Assembly: GCA_963920635.1 (NCBI GenBank) | Contig: OY987299.1 | Coordinates: 130,631,373 to 130,695,372 of the forward strand | Origin: Pseudeuparius sepicola | Lineage: Eukaryota; Arthropoda; Insecta; Coleoptera; Anthribidae | Direction of reading: 5' to 3' | Length of the DNA: 64,000 nt | In this document: positions 35,281 to 47,178 of the stretch, one piece after another | Numbering within the stretch: the first letter of the stretch is position 1 | How the letters are laid out: the number at the start of each line of letters is the position of its first letter | Notes under the pieces: generated by a model | Database searches by the model: none | The model's input: only the letters and a program-made list of their open reading frames with translations | What the model was told of the DNA's origin: nothing | Position numbers and translations under genes: made by a program

Positions 35281-35935
35281 GCAGAATTTTATTTTCGATT
35301 TTTTTTCCCGCGATTTTGTTGTTACATGCAGTGTTTTACAAAAACCTTTTTTTTTTGTTCAAAAAACGCTTCTTTGACGTTATTATTTCTATCAAAATGC
35401 AAATCCAGGGAGGGCTACGATTTTTTTATAGCCCCGATTTTTACGAAACCACTTATGATTTTTTTTTCATGAAAATCTGACTTCACAGCTTCAATCTGGT
35501 AAAAAATAAATCACTTTGATGTTTACTAATATTTTTTCAATAATTCCAGGGCACTCTTGACCAATATAAAGTTTCATAAAAATTCAGCCCAGAGAAAAAT
35601 ACCCTGTACATTTTTGTATTGAATCTTTGCACACCAAAACTTTGAGTGGTAATGTTGACCATTCAACTGTTTTAACTTTGACACCCTGCAGGATGGAACT
35701 CCCTGTAGGTATATTTCTGTTCAAATTTAGTGTATATGGGGGTTTTGCTGTGTCCTGATTAACGCTTATGGTGTCAGATTTTAAATAAAAAATCGCTAAA
35801 GTGGTTTTCGTAAAAATTTGGGGTATAAAAAATCGTAGCAGTCCCTGGATTTGCATTTTGAAGAAGCGCTTTTGAAGACCTCTCGAACAAAAAAAAGTTT
35901 TTGAAAATACATCGCAAAATATATTTTTTAAATAT
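35281..35935. mobile_element. Palindromic element with GCAAATCCAGGGAG arms
   Basis: The left arm (about 35289-35490) and right arm (about 35759-35930) are inverted copies: TGCAAATCCAGGGAGGGCTA versus TAGCAGTCCCTGGATTTGCA, and CTGACTTCACAGCTTCAATC against a reversed relative. A partial relative lies at 45110-45460. Non-coding. Confidence 0.75.
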
Positions 35936-36014
35936 TATGTGAACGTCAAACCCCCGACAAACTATATATAACTATAACAAAGGCATTGTAGTCAGTATAG
36001 TCATTCAACATATA

Positions 36015-36199
36015 CAGTGTGGCTCAAACAGTTCGCAACAAATGGGAATTTTTTTTATTGTTGAGATATTAAAATAAATATTCTGGGGAATCCTCTCTGC
36101 ATGCCCATGAACCTAAGAATCGATTTTGACATACTATCAATGTCTAGAGAATACTCTCTATGTCAAATCACCACCAATATGGCAGCAATTTGAAAAAAC
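36015..36199 (+). mobile_element. MITE left-end fragment (TACAGTGTGGCTC)
   Basis: TA then CAGTGTGGCTCAAACAGTTC has the form of the other TA-CAG termini in this region, but no matching right end is found. It now ends at the inserted hAT-type MITE. Confidence 0.45.
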
Positions 36200-36722
36200 C
36201 AGGGACTTAAAATAAGGGGACCCAGCATTATACTTTCCAAAGTGAGGCCTATTCTTTTCTCATTCTAATGGTCTCAGTGATGCCAAGTATGCCATTTTAT
36301 TGGAGAATCTATGAATATAACAGGTACTTTGATTGTTAGTAAAAATTAATAATGGTTTCCATGATTTCTAAAAATTAGACTTGACAATGTTGGGTCTACA
36401 ATTACATAATAAGGCAACTGTCAAATGAAACAAATTTATTGTATAGTTGAAATTCTTTAATTGACACATCTCAGTATCTGGAAGTTAGAAAACTTAAAAA
36501 TTGTGAATTATGATGGGAAATTTTTTGCCTCCTTTAGAATCTATGGCACTATCTATCACGCATAAAACCTGATGGCACTTGGACACTGACATATAACATA
36601 ACCTTGTACCAGCCTACTTATGTGGTCTCCTTGGAGTATACAGAAAACAAACTTCCCCTCAAGGCTTCACTTTTCCTATGTGACTGTGAAATGCTGGGTC
36701 CCCTTATTTTAAAGAGTCCCTG
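36200..36722. mobile_element. hAT-type MITE with 8-bp target duplication
   Basis: Terminal repeats start CAGGGACTTAAAATAAGGGG and end in the complement, broken by one gap (AAAGAGTCCCTG). The 8-bp GAAAAAAC is present at both sides (36192-36199, 36723-36730). Eight-base duplications and CAGGG ends are the hAT signature. No transposase. Confidence 0.85.
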
Positions 36723-36730
36723 GAAAAAAC

Positions 36731-37012
36731 TACCATTACGTTAAGAAAAGTGAGGTTAAATAACGAGGTATCGAGGTATCACAAAAAAATAGTTGATCGA
36801 AAAATCATCTTTTATTTACTATGCGCCTTGATACAATGCCCCTCTACGCTGTATTCAAATTTTAGTCTAGTTATTTCTGGAAACCCAAAAAAAAATCCAC
36901 ATTTTTGCCGAAATATAGCCTTCTGTTTACATTTAATTTTAAAAAAATTAAAGATTTTCTGAACAAAAAAATTATTTTAGGAAATTTACACAACTAAAAT
37001 GTATTGTCAATA
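36731..37012. other. Unassigned spacer
   Basis: AT-rich. A 70-codon open frame (36750-36962) has no motif. Confidence 0.4.
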
Positions 37013-37878
37013 GACCGGGAGGTAGTGACAGATTTTTGGACGTGATTTTACTCAGTATGCCTTTCAAAGGACACTATGTTGCGTATATTCTCGCAGTTAG
37101 TAAGGTATGAATCAGAGAATCATCCTGGGTTCTTCATATTCTGGAAAACTGAGTTTTCATTTATTCGAAAAATATGCGTTTTGATATTAATTTTAGTCAG
37201 GCTGCCATGTGTTTTATAATGGAAGTTCAAAATTGAATATTCCATAGACATATCGTTAGCGTGGGCCCAAATTATTCTCGTGTATTTTAATAATTATTTT
37301 TTCCACGTTTCTGAACAGGCTGCCAATGATACGTATGCAAGTTCTCGTCATAAAACTTCTGAAGAAAATACGGCATACCGTTTGCGCATGTCCAAGTACA
37401 CTTTACATTAAATGATTAAAATAACATTCAATTTAAACTGTACTTGGACATGCGCAAACGGAATGCCATCCTATTTTCAGCAGTTTCATAACAAGAACTT
37501 GCACACTTCTTATTGGCAGCCTGTTCAGAAACGTGGAAAACTTAATAAATAAAATACAAGTTCACATGAGAATAATAGCCCCTTAAGCCCACTCTGACGG
37601 TGTGCCTATGGTTTTACGAGGAATTTTCTATTTTGAACTTCATTATAAAACACATGGCAGCCTGACTAAAATCATATCAAAACGCATATTTTTCGAATAA
37701 ATGAAAACACAATTTTTCATATGATAAACCCAGGATGACTTATACCATTGATTAAGGTACGAATTCCTTATTCAATGCTTATACCTTATTATTGTGAGAA
37801 TACACGCAACATAATAATGCCCTTTGAAACGCATACTGACTAAAATCACGTCCAAAAATCTGTCACTATCTCCGGGTC
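37013..37878. mobile_element. Near-perfect long palindrome, 866 bp (GACCGGGAG ends)
   Basis: Outer ends are GACCGGGAGGTAGTGACAGA and TCTGTCACTATCTCCGGGTC. Arms of about 400 bp are complementary almost throughout (CAGGCTGCCATGTGTTTTAT, GTACTTGGACATGCGCAAAC at the centre), with a loop of roughly 40 bp. The ends resemble those of the element at 46255-47178. Non-coding. Confidence 0.85.
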
Positions 37879-38455
37879 TTAGCGAGCGCAACATTTTGAT
37901 AGTTTATAATATTGACCAGTACGTCCCTGGGGGGCAGTCTCCAAGCCGCCCGTAACAGATTGTGCACAAATTAGCTTCAGACCGTGTTTTGATAATTTTT
38001 TCGCTTTTTTGTCGGCCCAGGCGTGTGCAGCGTTGTTATTATGAAGCCCGAAAGCCGAGCTCGCGCCTTTGTATTCCTCGGCGCCCGGTTTTGCTTTATT
38101 TTCGATTTGCGGCCGCGCTAATAATTCGGTTGACAAAACAAACTGGCTGGATTCTTTCGAAATGTATAATTTACTGCCCGCGAATTTTTTCACGAGAATT
38201 TATTGAAGATTTCGTCGTCTAACACGCCGAGTCAAAATGTACCTACAAGAAATTCACAAACGACCGCTCTGGATTCTTCACAAAAAAGGAGATAATTTAA
38301 AAATTAAAATTAAAATTAAAATTTTCAAGTCACTGTAATACTTTTTTGAGAGGGATTTGGTGGACCAATCAGATTTTAGATAAGTTTTATAGTTTCCGCG
38401 CATTGGCGCAGGAATGAAATTTTCGATTTTTTGGAAACCTCTCTCCTGGCTACAG

Positions 38456-38458
<3 letters not shown>
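37879..38458. other. Unassigned; GC-moderate non-repetitive stretch
   Basis: 37920-38200 looks single-copy, with blocks such as GCCGAGCTCGCGCC and GATTTGCGGCCGCGC. No coding signal stands out on either strand. Confidence 0.35.

Positions 38459-38512
<54 letters not shown>
38459..38512. repeat. (TA)n microsatellite
   Basis: About 27 uninterrupted TA dinucleotides. Confidence 0.95.
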
Positions 38513-38515
<3 letters not shown>

Positions 38516-38990
38516 CAAATTTTATCAACTATTTTTATACATTTTTTGGCGTAGAATCGAATGGAATTAGTACCATTCCTATGGCTCTTCATCTTTGTTA
38601 AGAAAGCGCCTGGATACGGTAAACATATCGATAAAATTTCTGCCGAAGAAACGTCAGACCTAAGTTTTATGTACCCGCGTTCGCAAGCAGCTTTTATTGC
38701 CAGACATTAAGTTATGATTTAAGGTTATGTAGTCGGCGGATTGAATTATTATCTAAATTATAGGTTCAGACGGAAGTGGATGTGCAGCTGTTGTAAATAA
38801 GTGTATTGTTGTTGTTAGGTAAGGCGCTTTCCAGGAGCTTTAGATTTTATAGTTCGAATTAGGGGATAGTTGTATCTGGACCAACACTATACATAGCGCT
38901 GTTTCAGGCCATCGCCACTGGCGCCACACGACGAAACAAATTTACACGGTGGTTTAATGTTAAAACACGATTGTTACAGAATCTTTTATA
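38513..38990. other. Unassigned spacer
   Basis: No repeat or exon seen between the microsatellite and the next palindromic element. Confidence 0.4.
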
Positions 38991-40610
38991 CAGTGTGTCC
39001 CACTTAAGGACTGACCACCCCTATAAAATTTTTATTTATAGCTCGATTTTCATAAACTTTTTTTTGTTGGATAGAGCTTCAGAAATGGCATCAAACACAT
39101 AATTCAGGTGCCTCGTGCGTTAAAGTCATGGCCCACTGAGACGGTGTTTTAGTGCTGAAATTTCGAGAAGTACTATTAGGGATTTTTTTAGAGGAAAATT
39201 AATGCCAGACTTTTATTCAGCATTGTTCTAAACCCAAACGTACCAATTTGCATTGCCGTAGCTCTACAGGGAGTTTCAAAATTTTTATTGCCACACTTAA
39301 GGGCTGACCACCCCCGTAAAATTTATATTTACAGCTCGATTTTCATAAACTTTTTTTTGTTGGGTAGAGCCTTAAAAATGGCATTAAATGCATAATTCAG
39401 GTGCCTCGTGCGTTAAATTCATGGCCCACTGAGACGGTGTTTTGGTGCTGAAATTTCGAGTAGTACTATTAGATACGGATTTTTTAGAGGAAAATTAATG
39501 CCAGATTCTTATTCAGCATTTTTCGAAACCCAAACGTACCAATTTGCTTTGCCGTAGCTCTACAGGGAGTTTCAAAATTTGTATTGCCACACTAAAGGGC
39601 TGACGACCCTCGTAAATTTTTTATTTATAGCTTGATTTTCATAAACATGGCCCACTGAGATGGTGCTTTAGTGCTGAAATTTCGAGAAGTACCTTACTAT
39701 TAGGGATTTTTTAGAGGAAATTAATGCCGGTCTCTTGTTCAGCGTTGTTGGAAACCCAAACGTACCAATTTGCATTACCATAGCTCCACTGGATGTTCCA
39801 AAAAAATTAAAAGGAAAAGTAAGGCCGGATTCTTATATGCAGTGAGAGGTTCCAAACAAAAACGTAATAATTTGTAATTAATTTCCTTAATTTCTGGTAA
39901 GTTGGTCACTAAAATATTCATGAGGAACTCATATTCTTTCAATAATTTATTAGCGAACAAATTTTTTATTTAATTTAATATCAAATACGTGAATAAACAA
40001 CACAACATAACATAAACTCAAATTTCAGTAATTTCAATTAGTCCTCCATTTTCTAATGCAAATTGGTACGTTTGGGTTTCCAACAACGTTGAATAAAAAT
40101 CTAGCATTAATTTTTCTCTAAAAAAGTCCCTAATAGTACTTTTCGAAATTTCAGCACTAAAACTTTGTCTCAGTGGGCCATGAATGTAATGCACAAGGCA
40201 CCTGAATTATGCATTTAATGCCATTATTGAAGCTCTATCCAACAAAAAAAAGTTTATGAAATCGTGCTAAAAATAAAAATTTTACAGGGGTGGTCACTAA
40301 TTAAGTGGGACACTAAAAATTTTGAAACACCCTGTAGAGCTATGGTAATGCAAATTGGTACGTTTGGGTTTCGAACAACGCTGTATAAGAAACCGGCATT
40401 GATTTTCCTCTAAAAAAATCCCTAATAGTACTTTTCGAAATTTCAGCACTAAAACACCGTCTCAGTGGGTCATGAATTTAAGGCACGAGGTACCTCAATT
40501 ATACATTTAATGCCATTTTTAAAGCTCTATCCGACAAAAATAAGTTTATGGAAATCGAGCCATAAATAAAAATTTTACAGGGGTGGTCAGTCCTTAAGTG
40601 GGACACACTG
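38991..40610. mobile_element. TA-flanked composite palindrome with tandem units in both arms
   Basis: Ends CAGTGTGTCCCACTTAAGGA and TCCTTAAGTGGGACACACTG, with TA on both sides (38989-38990, 40611-40612). The left half contains three direct copies of a roughly 300-bp unit (starting near 38996, 39293, 39594). The right half carries two inverted copies (about 40040-40320 and 40320-40605). Each unit has GGCCCACTGAGACGGTG and CCAAACGTACCAATTTGC or complements. Non-coding. Confidence 0.9.
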
Positions 40611-40612
40611 TA

Positions 40613-42038
40613 GAATAAAAACATGCAAATGTGTCTGTTACAACGAATTAAAAAATATCGAAAATAAAACAAAATATTTCTTTGTTATGTCCCTCTACTT
40701 TGACAAGTTTACATGGCATATTTCCATACATTTTCTGAAGAAAAGCGAGTCTCAAAAGCAAGCAAGAGTATTATTGGCACCTTTTGGTTTGAAATGAAGT
40801 ACATGGCTAGTTGTAGTGTAAGTAAATATAAAACGCATTCGATTTTTCAGTTTCTTCTTTATATGGAGGACTATTGGTTCGCCTTGGAGCTATAAACAAA
40901 ATTTTCTATTTTCATTCTTGCATACGTTACAAAATACTCTTCCAAAATAATATCTAGAATTTTCGCTTCTTCAGCTGGTTGATCAGATCATCCCATAATT
41001 CCAAAATAGTGTTTATTCTTCTGCAATTCACCTAATGGTCTGTGCAGTGTGCATACCATTTTCTTCATGTGCATGGAAATTACATGTTATCACAAACAAA
41101 TCTACCTATAAAAGCTCGGTTAATAGGATAAAACTGCTAAATACTGGACGCAAAGACAATTCGTTACCGTAAAAAGAAGGCAAATCGTAATAAAGTTGGA
41201 TATTTAAAATTTGGGACATTTTAAACGTCAGTAACTGACATACCAATAACCACAGAATACCCCCCTGTAACCTATAATAATAAATCGCCATTTTTTTCGT
41301 GGAGTGGCGCCACTCCAGTCCGTAAACAACAATGTAATATGACGTCATGCTCGGGTCTTTAATATAGTGTCGGTCCAGGTAGTATAACAATAAAAAAGTT
41401 GTATGGAGACCGCGCACATGTTCCTTCAAGTGATGTTGGAAAAAATAACTCGGGCAGCTTTAAATAACAGAAATTAGAAAGTTTAAAAAGCTATGCCATT
41501 TTTTAGGTTATGTTGTAAAGTGTCACGTCTACAGCCGACCAAGTTTTTGTAACCTTATCTTGTTTTTCACAAGGAAAGTGAAGATGCCAATGCCATTTTA
41601 CTCGAGCAGGGGATGTTTTCACTAGTAATCGCCCTAGTGCTTGAATTATTGCCGGAAATTTTTCGAGTACACGAATTTTTTGAAAATTATCACGAGTCGC
41701 GTAGAAAATTAATTAATTAGAAAATTCCATACCTACACGTAAATTAAACGAAATTATTATCAAAATTTTTGTCGGGTATCTATTTGTTACAATGTCACAT
41801 TATAATAATGACATTTGTCAAAAAAATTTCCGCTGTAATCACCTCCTGCTGCCTAGAGCAACTGAGAATATTTCCGGAAATTTTTTGAATTGCCATGATA
41901 ACGAAGCAAAAAACGAGCCCCTGATTGGTCAAAAAAGGTAGGTATGGAATATTCACTCTAATAATGTAGCATTGTTCGTCCATTATTTTTTCAAGAAAAA
42001 TTAGTGACGCGCCCATGTGTTTCATATTCGCCCCGTAC
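40613..42038. other. Unassigned; contains a 16-bp perfect palindrome
   Basis: GGAGTGGCGCCACTCC at 41301-41316 is a perfect palindrome. Open frames 40713-40895 and 41429-41106 have no motif. No mobile-element ends recognised. Confidence 0.4.
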
Positions 42039-42203
42039 CTATTTCCAGCGATCATATGCTTTTCGTCTGGCTGGACCAATTCGGGCATAAAGCAGTCGCC
42101 TCCGTCCACTTGATCTCCAGTAATTGGGAGTAATCCGGGAAGTTCCTTGAGAAGGGAAGCTTCTCCAGTGACGGGGTAGGCAAAAATTTGTGGCACGTGT
42201 TTC
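42039..42203 (-). CDS. Possible host exon, unidentified
   Basis: A minus-strand open frame with good coding character (mixed wobble bases, no low complexity) reads HVPQIFAYPVTGEASLLKEL, then PGLLPITGDQVDGGDCFMPE and on to HMIAGNR. A donor-like AG|GTACGG ends it at 42039 and an AG precedes it at 42204-42205, but the acceptor lacks a pyrimidine tract. As an exon it would be 165 bp, entering and leaving in the same phase. The open frame runs on to 41795 if not spliced. I do not recognise the protein. It is on the same strand as the gene at 59-63.6 kb and might belong to it, which is inference only. Confidence 0.3.
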   Translation of the reverse strand, partial: ETRATNFCLPRHWRSFPSQGTSRITPNYWRSSGRRRLLYARIGPARRKAYDRWK

Positions 42204-43839
42204 CTACTTTTTATAATTTATTATCTGTTTGAAGTTGTAGTACACTACGCAATTGATACAGAGTAATCTCTACACTCTATTCAAACTAAATGCAAGTGGC
42301 GCGTAAACATTTACACGATCGAAGCACGTGAACAATTCTGAGGGCTAATACGAGGCAGGGCCGCATTAAGGACGATCTCTATGAATTTTATAATATAAAA
42401 TATTAAAATAATATGCCCCAGTATCAGGAACTTTAAAAGCTAACTTTTATGGCACACCTAGTCATTCACTTACCTCCAAATTTCTACTATCAACACAAAT
42501 CGTAGCTCCAACAATTAATAAACAGCGAAAGAATTATATCGGAAAAAATAAATGTCCACTTGCAACTCAATACACCTCTGTAAGAAACACCGTTTCGCTG
42601 CACTCGCCCGCCGGGCCAGACTTTATTGCCGGCTAGCCAATAGCAAGCCGATCACATGCGTATCACGCTCTAGCCATGCTTGTGTTTAATCTGAATAGAG
42701 TTTAGACTGGCATGCAAAGATATTTCTTATCTTTTTCTGTTAGTAAATACCTTGGCACGCCACTGCAGCATCGGTTCCGTTACCTACCAAGACTGCTCGC
42801 TCACCAACGCTTATAAGATTCGTTTTATAAAAAAATATGTTGGGAAACTTTTTCTGCGCCACTGCTCGCCAAGATGAACGCCGGAATACCCCCCTAAATA
42901 AAAAAAAGGGAAAGCCGGGGCTTGGTACGAAAGCGCGTCGGATCTTTCCGGTTTATTTAAATTTCGAGCGTGCGCGCGCATTGATTCGACATTGAATATT
43001 TCATGGAGAAAATTTGAATTTTAAAATAGTTCGTTCGTAGTGGCTAATTTATACTCGTTCACCTGCAGGCGCGTTTAACGCCATTTTCGCACAATTTGGT
43101 TAGGTGTAGGTGTCATCATAAATTGATAAAATCGTAGGTTGAAATATATATTTTTGCAATAAGTAGTATCAACAATGGTTAGGAGATATGAATGCCAATC
43201 ATAGGTGTACACTTCTAAGCTATATGTAAAACTTTTGCCTCATTCAAAGTGGGTATTTATCCTTAAAATTAATTTTAATAAACAATCCCCTCAAATTTTT
43301 TTATTGCTCGCTTTAATAAAATAATAGCCTCTTAATTTATACACCTACTGGTCAGAAAAATGCGTTTTAAGCAAAAAATTATAGGTATAGTCGAGCCCTT
43401 TGAAAGTACATGACAATTTAAAGTGTGTCCCAAAATTTAAATTGATAATATACATAACTGAAATTCTCAATTAAAAATCAACAATAACTTTGTGACCGCT
43501 TTTGTGTTTTCTACAGTGTGTCCCCGAATTGATGAAACAACTCTTGTAAAAGGCAAACAAACAGTTGCAATTTGTGCTTCTTTGGTTGAGCTTCAGCCGT
43601 GCTTGTTTTAAATCTAACTTATCATTTTAGTTTCGAAAAATCGCGTATGCTTTGGAAATTTTTGCACCAGTAAAATGCTCTTATTTAACACGAATGAAAT
43701 GACACGATTTTTTAAATATTACACTCAACGATATTACCCAATCAGGTGACGATTTTAGCGATTATTTCCCTCATACTGCTTGCATCCAATAAGGTAGCTC
43801 CTTCCATAAAAATCCAACCAATGATATGCCTCTGCTAGC
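42204..43839. other. Unassigned; isolated MITE-end-like motif
   Basis: TACAGTGTGTCCCCGAATTG at about 43514 resembles a TA-CAG terminus without a partner. 42840-43080 is GC-richer and single-copy looking. No exons supported. Confidence 0.4.
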
Positions 43840-43889
43840 GATAATTTGCACTAGTGCAATTACCGGTAATTGCACTTGTGCAAATTATC
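43840..43889. repeat. 50-bp near-perfect palindrome
   Basis: Two 25-base arms, GATAATTTGCACTAGTGCAA and onward, meet at TACCGGTA with a single T-T mismatch (43852/43877) and no loop. It would extrude as a cruciform or act as a symmetric binding site. Confidence 0.9.
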
Positions 43890-44299
43890 ACTTCGTTGCT
43901 TAGCAACCGCGAATCTGTTGAATACAAACACGTACCTACTTCTTAAAGTTTGTGTGTTTCACACTGTTCTAAATAATTCAGCTTATAAATTATGTTGCGG
44001 TATTATTAAGCATTATATCAATGAATTTATATAACTTTTACATTGCTAAATTCTTGTTATTTAGACATCCGCCTCCGCTTAAATTTATGACACATTCAGA
44101 AAATAAACCAACGCTGACAGGGTGTAGGTATAATCGCATTTGCCTTGGATACCCAAGCGTCATGTTTGTTTACTCGAACGCTACAGTCGAAGCTGTCAAT
44201 AAACTCGTTCAAAATGAGTCGTTTTGGAAATGTAAACATAGAAAAAATTAATACAGAAATTATTAAATCGTATTCGTGAAATAATCTCTACAAATACCA

Positions 44300-44480
44300 C
44301 TCGTGCCGGAAATTTTTCTAGATAATTTTATTCTCAAGCCCTTTTTTGCCCATTAGCAAAACCACTCGTACAAATTGGGCTTTTATTTTCAGAGATAAAA
44401 GCCCAATTTATACTCGTGATCTTTCTAGGCGAAATAGCGCTTTCGAAAAAATTATCGATAAAATTTCCGGCACTAGTGAT
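44300..44480. repeat. Palindromic segment with GCCGGAAATTTT ends
   Basis: GTGCCGGAAATTTTTCTAGA on the left is mirrored by AAAATTTCCGGCACTAG on the right. The centre is a 15-bp hairpin, AAATTGGGCTTTTAT / ATAAAAGCCCAATTT. A second hairpin, AAGCCTAGGTCTAC / GTAGACCTAGGCTT, follows at 44609-44674. Small non-coding inverted repeats. Confidence 0.65.
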
Positions 44481-44713
44481 ATTACATACGATAATACCAC
44501 CAGTATGGTATTTTCGATATGCACTCGATTTTTTATATTACCCCTGAAAATGCTATTGAGGAAACTATTTGCGAATGAGAAACTGAGTAGGTATGAACAT
44601 TTGCAAAAGCCTAGGTCTACATTGATTTTTTTGCGTTCTAATTTTTTAGCATAAAAAAGCAAAGTAGACCTAGGCTTCTGAAATCTTACACACCTACTTA
44701 GTTTTCGTTATGT

Positions 44714-45109
44714 ACAGGGTGATCATTTTTAGACGTCCAACCTCTGTTGGTGGAAAACGATCGAAGATATGGAGATACATGGGAGATGATATAGGCATAG
44801 GGTGTATAAAGGAATAAATTGGCCCATTTGGTGACTCTTTGCAAATACGACGCTAGGCGTCGCGACGCCATGAAATATATTTTTTTCCCATCCACATACC
44901 ACTTTTGTTACGGCGTTCGAAAGCCCTAATTTTTCTGAGTATTTTTCGTTATTGCCATTTTCCTTTGTTTTCTTCCATTAAAAAGTTACTCTTCAACGCG
45001 TTAAAATAGTAATTTTTGTTAATCGCTATTACCAGGGATGACGTAGCGTTTTCATTGATTTTATTTTTGGAGATGTTGCCCTGACATTATTTTCTGTTTG
45101 AAATATCTT
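44714..45109 (+). other. MITE-end-like sequence and unassigned spacer
   Basis: TACAGGGTGATCATTTTTAG (44714) matches the TA-CAGGGTG style of termini here but no right end is evident. No coding signal follows. Confidence 0.35.
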
Positions 45110-45460
45110 CAAACCGCGTCTTTTGACCTTCTTCAACATGCAAATCCAGGACCGGCTACAATTTTTTTATAGCCCCCAATTTTCACTAAATGCATTTAAC
45201 GATTTTTTTTCGTTTAAAATCTGACGCCACAGCATGAATCGTGACACCCCGAAACCCCCATATTATGTCAAATTTGAACAAAAAAGATATAGGGAATTAT
45301 ATTCTAGGAATTTTAGAATTTGAAAGGCACCTTGAGAGTCAAGAGTCAAATATGCCACGGAATAGGTTAAAACAGTTGAATGGTCCTCAGGACCACACAA
45401 TATTGGTATGCAAGGATGCAATAACAAATATACAGGTTGTTTTTCTCGAAATACTGCATG
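45110..45460 (+). mobile_element. Partial copy of the GCAAATCCAGG palindromic family
   Basis: ATGCAAATCCAGGACCGGCT, then TTTTTTTATAGCCCC and AAAATCTGACGCCACAGC parallel the left arm at 35398-35490. Later, CAGTTGAATGGTC and GCAAGGATGCAATA parallel 35615-35680 in reverse. An incomplete single-arm relic. Confidence 0.65.
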
Positions 45461-46254
45461 TGATAACTAACATTTTATCATAATTATTATGTCATTTTCT
45501 ACTATATTTATTCCCTTTTTGTACCCTGAATATATTATTATACAAACATGTGAAAAAATACATAGGTATGGTTTAAATGAAGTCACTTGGAACAGCATAA
45601 AAACCTTTGAATTTTATACTGGTGATTTCTGCTGATAAGTCTGGTATTTTTACCAGTAGCAGAGCGTGGTAAATGATGAAATAGATCGCGCCCCGTATAT
45701 CACTGTGTTACAAGTGAGTTCATTTATATTTTACCAGGGTAGCTCGAGAACACGCGCTTCTGGCAATAAAATACAAGACAAAACACTTTTTAACCATATT
45801 AAACCGCACCTGGTATTAGAATTAAAAACTGATGACGGAGACAGAGAAGATAGATATTGTAGTAAAAACAAGTGACTACATGCTCGCCTAATATAATATA
45901 TCACCAATACTTGCATGGGCTACACTGTTCGACGGCCGGCCACTTGTACAGCGAAATGCGGTGGATAGGCGTGCGATAATTTCACAGATTTTAGGATATA
46001 CTTGCGTTAAATAGTTATAATCGATATGGCTTTTTAGAGACCTTTTGACAATATTATATGGAGCATTAACCTTTACTTTGTGTTTGACGACAACCTTAAA
46101 AACCCTTCAAAGTAAAATATTATGTTGCTTGTAGAATATGTATATTTTTGAAAACTGCGTGACGTTTATGTCCTATATTCTTTTTGTGACGCCAATTAGA
46201 GTTTTTTATGGCGTTTCAAGTGACTAGAAATACTATACCTAGTTTAAGTTGTCG
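45461..46254. other. Unassigned; weak exon-like stretch
   Basis: 45666-45875 is an open frame whose second half follows TTTTACCAG and reads SSRTRASGNKIQDKTLFNHI. It might be an exon, but no donor or family match supports it. Otherwise nothing is seen. Confidence 0.3.
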
Positions 46255-47178
46255 TCTTATAGACCGTCAGACAGTGACAGATTTTCCTTACTGATTTTCT
46301 CATTTATGCCTTGGAGAGGGTTGAAAGGTAAATCGATGCTGAGTCGGAAAATAGTAATTTTAAGTTTGGCCCCCGGGGAAAACATGGAAACTTCGATTTT
46401 TCAAACCAGAAAAAAAGGTACTAATTCTCACTTATGCCATGTTCACCGTATGATTTCTTATACTATTCCGACCTCAAAAACCCAAAGGCATAAGTGTAGC
46501 GTGTGGAAAAAGGATTGAATTAAGGGTTTGGCAGATCACACAAAAAAATGTCTTTTGGTTTACTGACTCCTTCACTTATGCCGTTCGAAATGGTGAAAAC
46601 TTATATCCCACTAGCCCAAAAATTGATTGGCAGAAGTGACGCGTGGGGAAAAATGCACTTTTGGGTCGGAAAATAAATCGGAAATTTTTTTTTTTCGTCA
46701 ACTGATTTTGTTAGGGATAAAATGAATTGCAATAAAACTTTCTATAGTTTCAGAGGCATAAGTGCAGAAATTAGTTGACGAAAAAAAAAATTTGCATTTG
46801 TCCCCACGCGTCACTCCTGCCTTTTGGGCTAGTGGGGATATAAGTTTTCACCATTTGCATAACTGACGGAGTCAGTAACCCAAGTCATTTTTTGTGTGAT
46901 CTGCCAAACCCTTAATTCAACCCTTATTCCACACGCTACACTTATGCCTTTGGGTTTTCGAGGTCGGAATAGTATGAAAAATCATACGGCGAACATGGCA
47001 TAAGTGAGAATTAGTATTTTTCTGTTTTGAAAAATCGAATTTTCCATATGTTTTCCCCGGGGGCCAAACTTAAAATTACTATTTTCCGACTCAGCATCGA
47101 TTTACCTTTCAACTGTCTCCAAGGTATACATGAGAAAATCAGTAAGGAAAATCCGTCACCGTCTGACGGTCTATAAGA
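46255..47178. mobile_element. Near-perfect long palindrome, 924 bp (TCTTATAGACCG ends)
   Basis: The outer ends TCTTATAGACCGTCAGACAG and its complement, then ACAGATTTTCCTTACTGATT mirrored at the right. Arms of about 430 bp (GGCCCCCGGGGAAAACATGG, CACTTATGCC repeated through both arms) enclose a loop of about 60 bp. The first 25 bases are like the ends of 37013-37878. Open frames 46249-46518 and 47253-47011 come from the two arms and are mirror products. Confidence 0.85.
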
